Below, piece after piece: positions 44,161-52,803 of a stretch of DNA of 64,000 nucleotides (the first letter of the stretch is position 1; the number at the start of each line of letters is the position of its first letter). Below the pieces are notes generated by a model. That model had not been told where the DNA came from, did not search any database, and saw only the letters and a program-made list of their open reading frames with translations. The DNA is from Pseudonocardia sp. HH130630-07 (GTDB taxonomy: Bacteria; Actinomycetota; Actinomycetes; Mycobacteriales; Pseudonocardiaceae), in assembly GCF_001698125.1 (NCBI RefSeq), contig NZ_CP013854.1, positions 2,480,001-2,544,000 on the forward strand, in the 5' to 3' direction. The position numbers and the translations under genes are program-made.

Positions 44161-44207
44161 ACTCGTAATGCGTAGGTCTGGGGTTCGACTCCCCAAGGCG
44201 GCTCCAC
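44161..44207 (+). repeat. attR: 47-bp copy of the tRNA-Thr 3' part
   Basis: This is an exact copy of 7811-7857 (anticodon loop through CCA plus one base). The preceding nine bases match the tRNA with two changes, so the 5' half of a tRNA is absent and the copy is not a functional tRNA gene. It marks the right junction of the integrated element. Confidence 0.92.
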
Positions 44208-44869
44208 ACTCTCCGGCAGTTCGGCCGGGTTCGCCGACACCATGTGTAGTCCGGCTGAACCCGTCCGCATCGGCTTCCAGCCTCGCGTGATGACCGCGCT
44301 GCACCCGATGATCTTCGCTGCCTCCGGCGGTCCCGTGGCTGTCCCGGGAGATCGACCGCCGGCCCAGCACGCCGTCGCACTCGCCCAGATGCCAGGCCGC
44401 GCCGGGATTCGTCACCGACGACAGCGCCGGGCCGTACTACCGCGGGACGGAGCGGCCCGACGTGGTCACGGCGACCCAGGGCGCGTACGGCTACGAGATC
44501 GAGCGGGCGTCCGACGGGACCGTGACCGAGACGCGGCTGCCGGTCCGCGAACACGTGGCTGGAAGCGAGGACGATCATCGGCTTCCCTCCGGTGGGACAC
44601 GTGCGGTCGGAAACGATCTCGTGCAGACAGATCCGGCGCACAGCCGGCAGCTGAGCCGGATGCCGCCGCGCTCGGAGAGTCAGCCTTCCAGCGAACGCTT
44701 GTAAAGACTACAGACGAGTGATTGACAGACGATAGCTCACTGCGCGACTCGGCGGCTTGTGCTCCATGCCGGTGATGATGTGAATCAAGGCTGACTCCGC
44801 GCTCGTGCAGTGATAGTAAAGAATGACCAATCGCAAACATGGTTAACGACTCGCGAATGGGGTAGACGC
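44208..44869. other. Intergenic stretch with a probable gene remnant
   Basis: No intact gene is supported. In one frame (about 44402-44600) the text GFVTDDSAGPYYRGTERPDV followed by VTATQGAYGYEIERAS reads like real protein, but has neither a matching start nor a continued downstream frame. It is likely a decayed chromosomal gene next to the attachment site. Confidence 0.4.
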
Positions 44870-45178
44870 ATGTCTCTTGCTCGCATGTCCGCTGCGATCA
44901 TCATCGCTCTTGTGGCACTCCTCGGATCAGCAGGTCCCGCCATGGCTGCTCATGCCTCATCGCCGTCCGATGCAGCCACCTCACTGTCAGCGCCCGTCAC
45001 TGTCAGTGCTCCAACTCAGGAACCACCGGTGATGCCCTACTCGGTGCACAAGACGATGGACGAGTGCATCGCGGCACAGAAGCGACTTCACGCCGAGAAG
45101 CCCGGCCTGTTCTCGCAGTGCTTCGAAGATAGGTACGGCCCCAAGAAGGGCATGTTCACGCTGTGGGCGAAGGGCTGA
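44870..45178 (+). CDS. Small secreted protein (tandem paralogue A)
   Basis: The 102-residue protein has a clear signal peptide (MSAAIIIALVALLGSAGPAMAAH) and a mature part with MDECIAAQKRLHAEKPGLFS and two cysteines (DECI, SQCF). The family is not recognised. The following gene has the same design, so the pair probably arose by duplication. The local base composition is less GC-rich than that of the flanking chromosome. Confidence 0.65.
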   Translation: MSLARMSAAIIIALVALLGSAGPAMAAHASSPSDAATSLSAPVTVSAPTQEPPVMPYSVHKTMDECIAAQKRLHAEKPGLFSQCFEDRYGPKKGMFTLWAKG

Positions 45179-45183
45179 TCGAC

Positions 45184-45471
45184 GTGGCTGAAGTATCTGC
45201 TATCGGTCGCGCGGTGGCCGCTGGACTCCTGGCTGGCTCGGCAGCCCTGCTGGTTCCGGCCGCTGGCCCGTCACCTGTGGAGAGCCAGGGCCTCATCCTG
45301 CAGTCAGGCGTGCAGCTTGCCGGGCACGTCATCATCGGCCGATACCAATCCATGAACGAGTGCCTCGATGCAGCAGCAAGAGAGCAGAAGAAGCGACCCG
45401 GCCTCACTAGCTGCCAGGAGCAACCGGACGGTCGACACTTTCTGTACGCCGATGACGGGCTGACAGACTAA
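45184..45471 (+). CDS. Small secreted protein (tandem paralogue B)
   Basis: The 95-residue protein has a hydrophobic signal-like N-terminus (AVAAGLLAGSAALLVPAAG) and a mature part MNECLDAAAREQKKRPGLTS with Cys residues in the same positions as paralogue A (NECL, TSCQ). The GTG at 45184 is preferred because GAAGGG precedes it; GTG 45163 would overlap the upstream gene. The function is unknown. Confidence 0.6.
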   Translation: MAEVSAIGRAVAAGLLAGSAALLVPAAGPSPVESQGLILQSGVQLAGHVIIGRYQSMNECLDAAAREQKKRPGLTSCQEQPDGRHFLYADDGLTD

Positions 45472-45540
45472 CCCACAGCTTTTCTCGATCGCGGCCGCGC
45501 CCTACCCGGACGTGGCCGCGATAGGGTATCATGTACAAGT

Positions 45541-45825
45541 ATGACCACTCTCGCGACCGTTCATTTTATAGTACCGCGCGATTCTATGCAGAATTACATC
45601 GAGGCGCTCAGGTCTGCAGGCTACCTCGTTGAGGAAACTCCCTTGCAGGGAATCGATGTATGCCAGATAGCAAGCGGGTTCACTCCTCAGGTCGACGGAT
45701 CCGTCAAAGATCAGTTGGAGCAGTACGACCAGATTCGTAAGGAGCTCGTCGACGCCTTCACGTCAGCCGGGCTGAATGATTGGGAATGGTCCGGATACGG
45801 AGCGGACAGTCGCTCTGTCGCATAG
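45541..45825 (+). CDS. Small hypothetical protein, probably leaderless
   Basis: The 94-residue protein (MTTLATVHFIVPRDSMQNYI ...) has no recognised family. TATCAT at 45527-45532 lies 8 bases before the ATG. That is the spacing of a -10 box to a leaderless start, and no ribosome-binding site is present. An inverted repeat ATCGCGGCC/GGCCGCGAT (45488-45496 and 45514-45522) lies just upstream and may act as a terminator for the secreted pair or as an operator. Confidence 0.6.
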   Translation: MTTLATVHFIVPRDSMQNYIEALRSAGYLVEETPLQGIDVCQIASGFTPQVDGSVKDQLEQYDQIRKELVDAFTSAGLNDWEWSGYGADSRSVA

Positions 45826-45925
45826 CGGCCAACTGCACCCTGTTGCTCGCACTCGCGGACTTTCGCGACTCGGCTCCACGGATCAGCGGATCCACACCGC
45901 GGTCAGCACGAGCCGCGCGCCCTCT

Positions 45926-47667
45926 GACCCGAATCCGCGAGTAGGCTATGAGCTGATCTTGGTCGGCCAAAGTTGATGTTGCTTGGGTCGGGAGTGGGGT
46001 GGTGGGCAAGCGGGCGGCCCGAGTGTCGCCTCGGGTGGCGGGTTCCTGTGCTGGTCGGGGCCGGTGCGGCCGGGTCAGGACGGAGCGGGCAGGGCGCGGA
46101 CGCGGGCGAGGACCTCGGCGAGTAGGTGCTCGCCGGGTGGTAGGCGCAGGGTGAGGCCGCGGGCGTGGCGCACGAGGCGGGCGGGGATGGTGATCAGCCG
46201 CCGGCGCAGGGTGGCGATCATGGCCTGGCCGCCGCGGACGCCGTGCCCGACCAGGCGCCCGTCGCGGGTGCGGGCGGTGAGGTGGTGCAGCCACCCGCTG
46301 GTGGTGGCGGCCAGGAGTGCGCCCCACATCCAGGCTCGGTTCACCGCGAGGTGTCCGGAGGGGAGGTGGCGCAGCGCGGCGCCGTGCTTGGTGTCGCGGA
46401 ACAGGTTCTCCACCTTCGTGCGGTGGCGGTACCAGTACTCGGCCTGCGCGGCTGCGGCAGGTGTGGAGACGTCGAGGTTGGTCACGATGAACGAGTAGGC
46501 GAACACCCCGTCGACCTTGGCCACCGTAGCGAGGTCGTCGAGCGGGAGCGCCCGCTGGGCGGGGTGCAGGGTGCGTCGGCGCCGCGCTCGCGGGTCACCG
46601 GAGACCTGGCCGTGGTCCAGGTCGAGCCGGACCCGACGGATCAGCAGCTGGGTCGCTGCGGGCCACCAGTTCGGGCAATAGTCGGCCACCGCGACCTGCG
46701 CGCCGGTCATGTCGATCGCGTCGGTCCACCCGTCGGCCGCGACGCCGTCGAGGATGCGCCACAGCGGCGCGATGCGTCGGGCGCCGATGGCGAACTCCAC
46801 GCCGACGAACAGGGCTGCGCGGGCGAGCTGCCCGGCGAAGTAGCCCGCGTCCGCACGCACGCGGACTCGCCCCGCCCGCGCCTGCGCGGGGAGCGCGGCC
46901 AGCGCCCGGTGGAACAGCTCGGCGCTGGTGGCGCGGGGGTCATCCCGGCCCGAACCGAGGTCAGCGGCCAGCACCACCGCGGTGTCGGCCCAGGTCGCGA
47001 CGTGCGGGCGGGCGACCCGCTGGCCTTGGTGGTTGAACGCCACGCCCTGCTTGAGCCGGCCGTAAACCTCGACATCGGTGGTGTCCAGATCGATCGTCAC
47101 GTCCGCCGTCAGCTGCTCGGCCCGGTCCGGGTCGACCTGGGCGAGCAGGTCCAGCGCGGTGGTGTGCACGTCACCGAGCCCGGTCTCCACCGCCGCCCAC
47201 TGCCCCTCGATGAACTTGCGCGCGAGCCCGGCGGCGGTCGTGGACGCCAACCCCGGCACCGGCGTGAGTGCCTGCCCGGCGGTGTCGGCGCGGTGCCGGT
47301 CCAGCCCGACCAGGAAGTCCTCCCCGCACAGCTGCGCCGCCGACATGCCGACCAGCATCTGCCCGGCGCTGCACCCGCGGTCGCGGTCCTTGATGGGCCC
47401 GACCGCGGCGTCGAGCTTGTCGATGATCCCGAGCCGGTCGATCAGCTCGGTCACCGCGGCCAGCCCGGAGAACCTGGTCAGCGCCGCGTCCGGCGCGCCG
47501 AGACGCACCCGCGCACACCGCGGGCGTCGCTTGCGTACTGTTCGCACCTGATAGGTGTCCTCTCAACCCGCAATGTCGTGTCGTCGCAAACACGATCATC
47601 GCAGGTCAGCGGGCACCTATCGCCATCTCCCCAGTCCGGCCACCAGCGCAACTCGCGGATTCGGGTC
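45926..47667 (-). mobile_element. IS1380-family insertion sequence
   Basis: A transposase gene is flanked by perfect 17-bp inverted ends GACCCGAATCCGCGAGT (45926-45942) and its reverse complement (47651-47667), giving about 1.74 kb. No target duplication can be recognised beside these ends, so the exact boundary or an old rearrangement is open. Confidence 0.85.
46075..47547 (-). CDS. IS1380-family transposase
   Basis: The 490-residue DDE transposase shows catalytic blocks at DLDTTDVEVYGRLKQGVAFN (first Asp), RVRADAGYFAGQLARAALF (second Asp) and YRHRTKVENLFRDTKHG (Glu). This layout and the N-terminal FSGLAAVTELIDRLGIIDKL fit the IS1380 group. The frame is full length and looks functional. It starts from a GTG just inside the right inverted end. 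Confidence 0.9.
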   Translation of the reverse strand: MRTVRKRRPRCARVRLGAPDAALTRFSGLAAVTELIDRLGIIDKLDAAVGPIKDRDRGCSAGQMLVGMSAAQLCGEDFLVGLDRHRADTAGQALTPVPGLASTTAAGLARKFIEGQWAAVETGLGDVHTTALDLLAQVDPDRAEQLTADVTIDLDTTDVEVYGRLKQGVAFNHQGQRVARPHVATWADTAVVLAADLGSGRDDPRATSAELFHRALAALPAQARAGRVRVRADAGYFAGQLARAALFVGVEFAIGARRIAPLWRILDGVAADGWTDAIDMTGAQVAVADYCPNWWPAATQLLIRRVRLDLDHGQVSGDPRARRRRTLHPAQRALPLDDLATVAKVDGVFAYSFIVTNLDVSTPAAAAQAEYWYRHRTKVENLFRDTKHGAALRHLPSGHLAVNRAWMWGALLAATTSGWLHHLTARTRDGRLVGHGVRGGQAMIATLRRRLITIPARLVRHARGLTLRLPPGEHLLAEVLARVRALPAPS

Positions 47668-47736
47668 TGACGCGTGGATCGCCTGGGCCCAGTCACCTGA
47701 CGTGCTCGTCAACAGATTGTGGGTGGAGCAGTAGTC

Positions 47737-48174
47737 ATGTCCCACGACAACCATGTCGCGATCGCGCCGGCCGCACCGGTCGAGGCCGTCTACCGACTCA
47801 GGGACGGCCGAGAGTGGAGTGATCCGGTGCACGGCTTCACCTATGACGGACGTGCTCTGGTAGCTCATTCGCCGTCCGGCAGCCTGATCCCGGCGACACA
47901 TCCGCAGAAGCAGTTCGTCGGACTCCGCGCGAGCCTGCCCTCCCACCCGGAGGGACCGTTCACGCCTGCCCCGGACGGGATGGTCGCCCACTTCCGCGAC
48001 GGCGGGGTCCAGCAGCTCCGCTGGTACGACCGGTACGGCCGCCCCGTGCTGCTCGACAACCAGCCGACCAGCCGCGCGTTCTACCTGGCCGCCGACGATG
48101 AGAACCTGCAGGCCATCGTCGGCCCCCAGGACGACATCGACCTGAACCGGCCGAGCACGCCGGATCCGCAGTGA
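47737..48174 (+). CDS. Hypothetical protein
   Basis: The 145-residue protein has no recognised family. GGAG lies 10 bases before the ATG. The sequence reads as a beta-rich single domain (VYRLRDGREWSDPVHGFTYD, QQLRWYDRYGRPVLL) without membrane segments. It lies between the IS1380 element and the XRE-TPR regulator. Its neighbourhood gives no hint of role. Confidence 0.55.
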   Translation: MSHDNHVAIAPAAPVEAVYRLRDGREWSDPVHGFTYDGRALVAHSPSGSLIPATHPQKQFVGLRASLPSHPEGPFTPAPDGMVAHFRDGGVQQLRWYDRYGRPVLLDNQPTSRAFYLAADDENLQAIVGPQDDIDLNRPSTPDPQ

Positions 48175-48322
48175 CGCTCTGACGACTGGCCGATCCGAGA
48201 TCACCGTCATGGCGGGGCGGTGCATGATCGGACTCGGCACGCCGATGGTCGCAGAGCCGTTGCTGTCGGCCGCCATCGAGTCCTACATGCGGGAAGTGGC
48301 GCTTTACCGGAGTGCCGCGGGC

Positions 48323-49507
48323 TCAGGTCGTGCCGTAGTGGTCGGCGACGAACGCGAGCCGGCCCGTGCGCCGTGCGCGCTGCTCGATGACCTGCTGCGC
48401 GATGGTGCGGCCCAGCGGCTGGACTCGGGACCACTGTGGAGCGATCTTCGCCGCCTCGACGAGGTGCTCCAGCACGTCGTTCCAGTGTCCGAGATCGGCG
48501 CACGCGGCAGCGAGATGGATGCGGTGCCCGGACTCCCAGAAGGCCGGGACCGGGCCGGTGGCGTCGGGGACGTGCCCGGCCAGTCGCAGGGCATCGTCCG
48601 GACGCCCCGAGCGCACCGCCGAGTCCACGGCCTGCATCCCGGCCACCCGGGGGCCGAACACTCCTGCCTCGGCCGAGGTGTCCCGCCCGGAACGGACGGC
48701 GGCCGCCCGAGCGACGGCGACGTGGTCGTCCGAGCCGCCGCTGTTGCCCTGCCGCGCAGCAGCGGACGCGGCGTTCATCATCAGCGCACCGAACACCGCG
48801 GCGGTGTCGAGGTCGGGGCGGCTCATCAGCCCGGCGTCCAGACGGGCGGCGGTCTGCACGGCAAGCCGCTCGGCGCCTGCGAGATCACCTTGCCGAACGA
48901 GCACCCAGGCGAAATAGCGCAACGCGGCGGCCTCGTCGAGGTCGGGACGACTCGTGTGCCGGGCGACGTCGAGTGCCCGGTGCGCGCTGTGCGCCGCCAG
49001 GTCGGTCAGTCCGATGCGCCCGGCCAGCCCGGCCGTGAGCCGGTAGGAGGTGGCGAGCAGACCCGCTGCCTCCGCCCGTCGGTCGTCGGTCAGAGCGGAG
49101 ACCGCACGCCGGGTGTCGACCATCAGAGCCGGCAGCCCGGCGAGGAGTTCTGCGTGCCGTCCGGCCAGGTAGTCGCGCCATGCGGTCGAGGCGGCGTCGC
49201 GTAGCTCATCGATCGGGGGGACGTCGTCGGGTTCGGCCTGGTCGGGGAGGTCGAGGGCGTGGACGGCGCGGCGGAGCTGATCGGCGCCGGTCGTGTCCTG
49301 CTCGGGGGCGGCCATACCGAGCAGGCGCGTCGAGTCCACCCCCAGCGCATTCGCGAGCGCCTGCAACGTGCCGCGGCGCGCCCGGTCGTGGGTGCCGCGC
49401 TCGAGCCGGGAGATCGTGTCCACGGAGACGCCGCTGGCCTGGGCCAGCGCTTCCTGCGTGTACTCGCGGGCCGCCCGGATCCGAGCGAGGTTCTCGCCGA
49501 ACAGCAT
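48323..49507 (-). CDS. XRE-TPR transcriptional regulator
   Basis: The 394-residue protein has an N-terminal XRE domain (NLARIRAAREYTQEALAQAS followed by GVSVDTISRLERG) and a long alpha-helical TPR-like C-terminus (LAAHSAHRALDVARHTSRPD and similar repeats). Actinomycetes carry many such orphan regulators, often beside small proteins like the one that follows. Its ligand and targets are unknown. Confidence 0.8.
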   Translation of the reverse strand: MLFGENLARIRAAREYTQEALAQASGVSVDTISRLERGTHDRARRGTLQALANALGVDSTRLLGMAAPEQDTTGADQLRRAVHALDLPDQAEPDDVPPIDELRDAASTAWRDYLAGRHAELLAGLPALMVDTRRAVSALTDDRRAEAAGLLATSYRLTAGLAGRIGLTDLAAHSAHRALDVARHTSRPDLDEAAALRYFAWVLVRQGDLAGAERLAVQTAARLDAGLMSRPDLDTAAVFGALMMNAASAAARQGNSGGSDDHVAVARAAAVRSGRDTSAEAGVFGPRVAGMQAVDSAVRSGRPDDALRLAGHVPDATGPVPAFWESGHRIHLAAACADLGHWNDVLEHLVEAAKIAPQWSRVQPLGRTIAQQVIEQRARRTGRLAFVADHYGTT

Positions 49508-49618
49508 GCACCGATCGTGACACGACCCGGCGTAAAACGCCTAGATGAGTTTGCGATACCTGGTAAGTGCCGGGCTTGTGCAGTTCAGTGGCAGCAGCCG
49601 AGGCGACACTCTGTGCCG

Positions 49619-49879
49619 GTGCAGATACCGAACGCATCCGAACCTGTGTGGCGGGGCCCGATCAACGAGGTCGCCGACGACGATGCCGTCGCGTTCCTCG
49701 TGGCCGAGCCCGGGCTGCTCGACATCGTGATCACGGAGCACGTCAGTGACGACCACGGATGCTGCCGGGTGTGCTCCACCGTCTCGGCCGGCCGTGCGCG
49801 GTGGCCGTGCAACGTCCGTCTGCTGGCCAGTCGGGCGGTCCGAGTGCGCGACCGCCGTGACGGAGACGCCCCGTCGTAG
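49619..49879 (+). CDS. Small Cys-containing protein next to XRE-TPR gene
   Basis: The 86-residue protein ends in a conserved-looking Cys block: GCCRVCSTVSAGRARWPCNV. A CxxC plus Trp-Pro-Cys could bind a metal. Short proteins of this form often sit divergently beside HTH-TPR regulators in actinomycetes. The function is unknown. A GTG is taken as start. Confidence 0.55.
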   Translation: MQIPNASEPVWRGPINEVADDDAVAFLVAEPGLLDIVITEHVSDDHGCCRVCSTVSAGRARWPCNVRLLASRAVRVRDRRDGDAPS

Positions 49880-50008
49880 CCTTGACGAGGAATCCAGGAA
49901 GCCTGTTCTCCATGAGGTGCCGGCAGGTGATGCTCCATCGGACCGGGTGACGAGATCTGCGCCTTCGACGTTGCGCACGCCTTCCGGGACATCGCGCTGA
50001 AGCACGCG

Positions 50009-50320
50009 GTGCCCGGTGTGTCGAGCGTCTGGCTGGCCGCCGACGGTGCGCTCCTCGTCGAGTACGAGATCGGGTCGGCGCTGCTGGGAGCGCGGTTCGA
50101 CCTCACGGTCGATCCGACCTCCGGACTGCCTGCGACAGATCCGGGGAGGCTGGCCTCGGACCTCTACCACGATCTGCACACGGATCCCGGTGATCAAGCG
50201 TGGGTGGATGCGACCGGCCGGACCTGGTGGGGCGACGAGCCCGAGGACGGGTGGCGGACCGTGCTCCTGCCTGAGCGGGTGCACACCGTTCTGCGGGACG
50301 GTGCCCCGCTCATCCCGTGA
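50009..50320 (+). CDS. Hypothetical protein, possibly N-terminally shortened
   Basis: From the GTG at 50009 the frame gives 103 residues (MPGVSSVWLAADGALLVEYE ...). Protein-like sequence continues upstream in the same frame (EICAFDVAHAFRDIALKHAV) without a usable start. The gene may therefore be truncated, or frameshifted near 49926-50009. No family is recognised. It converges on the TetR gene. Confidence 0.5.
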   Translation: MPGVSSVWLAADGALLVEYEIGSALLGARFDLTVDPTSGLPATDPGRLASDLYHDLHTDPGDQAWVDATGRTWWGDEPEDGWRTVLLPERVHTVLRDGAPLIP

Positions 50321-50921
50321 ACAGCCGCTCCAGGTGGTAGTCGAGCAGGTCGAGCACCGCGTCGCGGTCCTTCGTCCCCAGCAGCATCTCCGTCCCCAGC
50401 TCGATCGCGACGCACAGCAGCGTGTCCGCCTCCCGCCGGGGATCGACCCGGGGATCGACCTGTCCGGAGCGTTGCGCCCCCGCCAGCTCGTCCGCCACGT
50501 AGCCGGCGAGCAGCGGCGTCTCGTCCCGGAAGAGCGAGGCGATGGCCGGGTCGAACAGGGCCCGGGAGAAGTACGCGTGGTGCACGAGGAGCACGAGCCG
50601 GCGTTCGTCGTCGAGCGGGAGACACTCGATCAGGACGGCCCGCAGCGTCGTCCGGACGGGTGATGCCCCGGGGTCCCGGGCGACGAGGGCGCGAACGCGT
50701 TCCTGCGCGGCCTGCTGGCCGCGCGCCGTGACGTCGGTGATCGCGAAGCGCAGCATCTCGTTCTTCTCGGGGAAGTAACGCTGCACCAGCGGGGACGACA
50801 GGCCCGCCGCCCCCGCCACCCGGCGTACCGAGACCGCCTCCAGCCCCTCCGCGGCGGCGATGCGGCACACCGCGTCGGCGATCTGACGGCGGCGGGCGTC
50901 GTGGTCGACGACCTTCGGCAC
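50310..50921 (-). CDS. TetR-family repressor
   Basis: The 203-residue protein has a TetR helix-turn-helix (GLEAVSVRRVAGAAGLSSPLVQRYF) and a helical ligand-binding C-terminus. The GTG at 50921 is preferred: GGAAGGAG lies just upstream, and it directly precedes the family start (KVVDHDARRRQIADAV). It is divergent from a membrane acyltransferase gene with a palindrome between them, the typical autoregulated pair. Confidence 0.87.
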   Translation of the reverse strand: MPKVVDHDARRRQIADAVCRIAAAEGLEAVSVRRVAGAAGLSSPLVQRYFPEKNEMLRFAITDVTARGQQAAQERVRALVARDPGASPVRTTLRAVLIECLPLDDERRLVLLVHHAYFSRALFDPAIASLFRDETPLLAGYVADELAGAQRSGQVDPRVDPRREADTLLCVAIELGTEMLLGTKDRDAVLDLLDYHLERLFTG

Positions 50922-50959
50922 GGGCTGCTCCTTCCGGGGCGGGGCTGGTGCTGATCGAT

Positions 50960-50975
50960 CGTACAAGATTGTACG
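50960..50975. promoter_or_regulatory. TetR operator palindrome
   Basis: CGTACAAGATTGTACG is a perfect 7-2-7 inverted repeat between the divergent TetR and acyltransferase genes, 39 bases from the repressor start and 26 from the acyltransferase start. Its size and place fit the operator of the adjacent repressor. Confidence 0.72.
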
Positions 50976-51000
50976 GTCGTATCGGAACGGTGATGGGAGC

Positions 51001-52182
51001 GTGCCGATGGACGGCCACACACCGGGCGCGGCGGGCGGCCGCCGGGTGCACGGACTCGACGCGCTGCGCGGCGGCGCGTTGCTGCTGGGGATCGTGCTGC
51101 ACTCGCTGATGCCGTTCCTGCCGGGCGGGTTCTGGGTGCCCGACGACGTGCACGACAGCACCGTCGCGTCCGTGGCGGTCACGGTGATCCACCTGTTCCG
51201 GATGGTCCTGTTCGTGATGCTCGCCGGGTACTTCGGCCGGATGGTGCTGCGCCGCCGCGGGACCCGGGCCTACCTGCGCGACCGGGGACTGCGGATCCTG
51301 CTCCCGCTGGTCGTCCTCGGTCCGCTGGTGCTCGCGTCACTCGCGGGAGTGTTCGAGCTCGACCGGGTCGTGCGCGGTACGCCGCTGCCGGCCGAGCTCG
51401 GCGGCCCGCCGTGGCTGCTGCTGCTCGCGGCGCCCGGCCATCTCTGGTTCCTCGATGTGCTGGTGCAGTGCATCGTGCTCGTCGTCGGGGTCCGCGCGGT
51501 CCTGGTCCGGACGGCCGGACCGGAGCGGCTCGACGCGTGGGCGGCGCGGGCCGGTGACCTGCTCGCCGTCCCCGGGGCCGGGGTGGTCGTCGCGGCACTG
51601 CCCTACCTGGTGACGGTGCTGCTGCAGGGGCACGCCGGCGGCGGCATCGACCAGCCGACGACCGTGCTGCCCGAGCCGGTCCCGCTCGTCGGCTACCTCG
51701 GCGCGTTCCTGGTCGGCTGGTGCCTGCACGCCGGTACCGACGCCCTGCGCCGGATCACCGGGGCGTGGACGGTGAACCTGGTCGCGGCCGTCGTGCTGAC
51801 GGCTGTGGGCGTGTTCGCGGGGGACGCGCCGCCGTTCGTGGTGCAGGCGGTCGTCGTCGCCGTCGCCGGGTGGACGTGGACGTTCGGCCTGGTCGGCGCG
51901 TGTGTCCGGTTCCTGCACCGGGACCGGGCGTGGGTGCGCTACCTCGCCGACGCGTCGTACTGGATGTACCTGGCGCACCTGCCGGTCGTCATGGTGACCG
52001 GGGTGTTCCTCGCCGATCTCGGGTGGCCGGTCCCGGTCAAGCTGCTGGTCGTCTGGGCCGTGGCCGCGGTGACCCTGCTGGGGAGCTACGACCTGCTGGT
52101 CCGTGACACCTGGATCGGGAGGTGGCTGGGCGGTCGCCGGCGTCCGTCGGTGCTGCGCGGCACCGAGCGGGTCGCCTCATGA
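51001..52182 (+). CDS. Acyltransferase-3 family membrane protein
   Basis: The 393-residue protein has about ten membrane helices. The acyltransferase-3 N-terminus (RVHGLDALRGGALLLGIVLH) contains the conserved R/G and His residues. The family O-acylates cell-surface glycans, glucans or antibiotics. The start is GTG 51001, or ATG 51007. Control by the divergent TetR repressor suggests that it answers to a small ligand. Confidence 0.83.
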   Translation: MPMDGHTPGAAGGRRVHGLDALRGGALLLGIVLHSLMPFLPGGFWVPDDVHDSTVASVAVTVIHLFRMVLFVMLAGYFGRMVLRRRGTRAYLRDRGLRILLPLVVLGPLVLASLAGVFELDRVVRGTPLPAELGGPPWLLLLAAPGHLWFLDVLVQCIVLVVGVRAVLVRTAGPERLDAWAARAGDLLAVPGAGVVVAALPYLVTVLLQGHAGGGIDQPTTVLPEPVPLVGYLGAFLVGWCLHAGTDALRRITGAWTVNLVAAVVLTAVGVFAGDAPPFVVQAVVVAVAGWTWTFGLVGACVRFLHRDRAWVRYLADASYWMYLAHLPVVMVTGVFLADLGWPVPVKLLVVWAVAAVTLLGSYDLLVRDTWIGRWLGGRRRPSVLRGTERVAS

Positions 52183-52776
52183 CCGCCGCGTGCTGGCCCG
52201 GACGTGGGCGCGCTCGCCCTGCTTGCCGAACAGGATGAGCAGCTCGACCGCGCCGCCGTCGGCGCTGCCGAGCCAGTGCGGCAGCAGCGTGTCGAACTCG
52301 GCGGCCTCGCCGGGCGGCAGGACCAGGTCGTGCTCGCCGAGCACGAGGCGCAGCCGGCCGTCGAGCACGTAGAGCCACTCGAAGCCCTCGTGGGTCTGCG
52401 GGGTGGGTTCCGGCGGCACCCCGTCCGGCCGGGCCGGGATGATCATCTTGTACGACTGGGTGCCGCCGGGGCGGCGGGACAGCGGCACGAACGTCATCCC
52501 GAACCGGTGGATCGGCTTGAGGTGCACCCGCGGGTCGCCGGTCCGGGGCGCACCGACGAGATCGTCGAGCGGGACGTCGTACACCCGGGCGAGCGGGAGC
52601 AGCAGCTCCAGCGTGGCCCGGCGCTGCCCGCTCTCCAGCCGGGACAGCGTGCTCTCCGAGACGCCGGTGGCCGCCGTGACGTCGGCGAGGGTGTGCTCGC
52701 GGGCCTGTCGCAGTGCGCGCAGCCGGGGCCCGACCGCGTCGAGGACCTCGTCGGTCTGGTCACCGTCGTTCTGCAC
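52177..52776 (-). CDS. XRE-cupin transcriptional regulator (paralogue of the element-borne one)
   Basis: The 199-residue protein has an XRE domain (LADVTAATGVSESTLSRLES) and a cupin (HEGFEWLYVLDGRLRLVLGEHD). It matches the regulator at 27443-28060 throughout, including VPLDDLVGAP and TGDPRVHLKP. The GTG start lies exactly 9 bases after the palindromic operator, the same spacing as in the paralogue. It follows the VOC gene on the same strand but has its own promoter/operator between them. Confidence 0.87.
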   Translation of the reverse strand: MQNDGDQTDEVLDAVGPRLRALRQAREHTLADVTAATGVSESTLSRLESGQRRATLELLLPLARVYDVPLDDLVGAPRTGDPRVHLKPIHRFGMTFVPLSRRPGGTQSYKMIIPARPDGVPPEPTPQTHEGFEWLYVLDGRLRLVLGEHDLVLPPGEAAEFDTLLPHWLGSADGGAVELLILFGKQGERAHVRASTRRS

Positions 52777-52785
52777 GGGTGCAGC

Positions 52786-52800
52786 TTGCCGTAACCGCAA
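52786..52800. promoter_or_regulatory. XRE-cupin operator TTGC-N7-GCAA (regulator promoter)
   Basis: On the minus strand the site reads TTGCGGTTACGGCAA, matching the element-borne site TTGCGGATACTGCAA at 13 of 15 bases, with the start codon 9 bases downstream in both. It also differs by only one base from the site at 53300-53314. This defines a small regulon around this regulator. Confidence 0.7.
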
Positions 52801-52803
52801 GGT

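Larger units (their letters stand above)
7811..44207. mobile_element. ~36.4 kb integrative element (ICE/IME) in tRNA-Thr
   Basis: The element is bounded by the 47-bp direct repeats in and after tRNA-Thr(CGT). It carries an integrase next to attL, an excisionase-like gene, a WhiB regulator, a VirD4/TraG-type coupling protein, DUF4913- and DUF2637-like proteins and a MobF relaxase, then about 20 kb of cargo. No FtsK/TraB translocase typical of the FtsK-type AICEs of Streptomyces is seen, and no VirB4/VirB6-type channel proteins. An old integrase fragment at 34.2-34.4 kb suggests the right third was acquired separately. Confidence 0.88.

Noticed and set aside
44161-44207. Second functional tRNA-Thr gene
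   Set aside because: Only the 3' part is present. The acceptor 5' strand and D arm are missing, so it is an attachment-site copy.
43849-44415. Minus-strand 188-codon frame across attR
   Set aside because: It spans the duplicated tRNA fragment, lacks a ribosome-binding site and has no family-like sequence.
45926-47667. IS1380 element as the source of the MITE at 10736
   Set aside because: Its ends (GACCCGAATCCGCGAGT) share no similarity with the MITE ends (GAGCCTTTTTCAACCTG).
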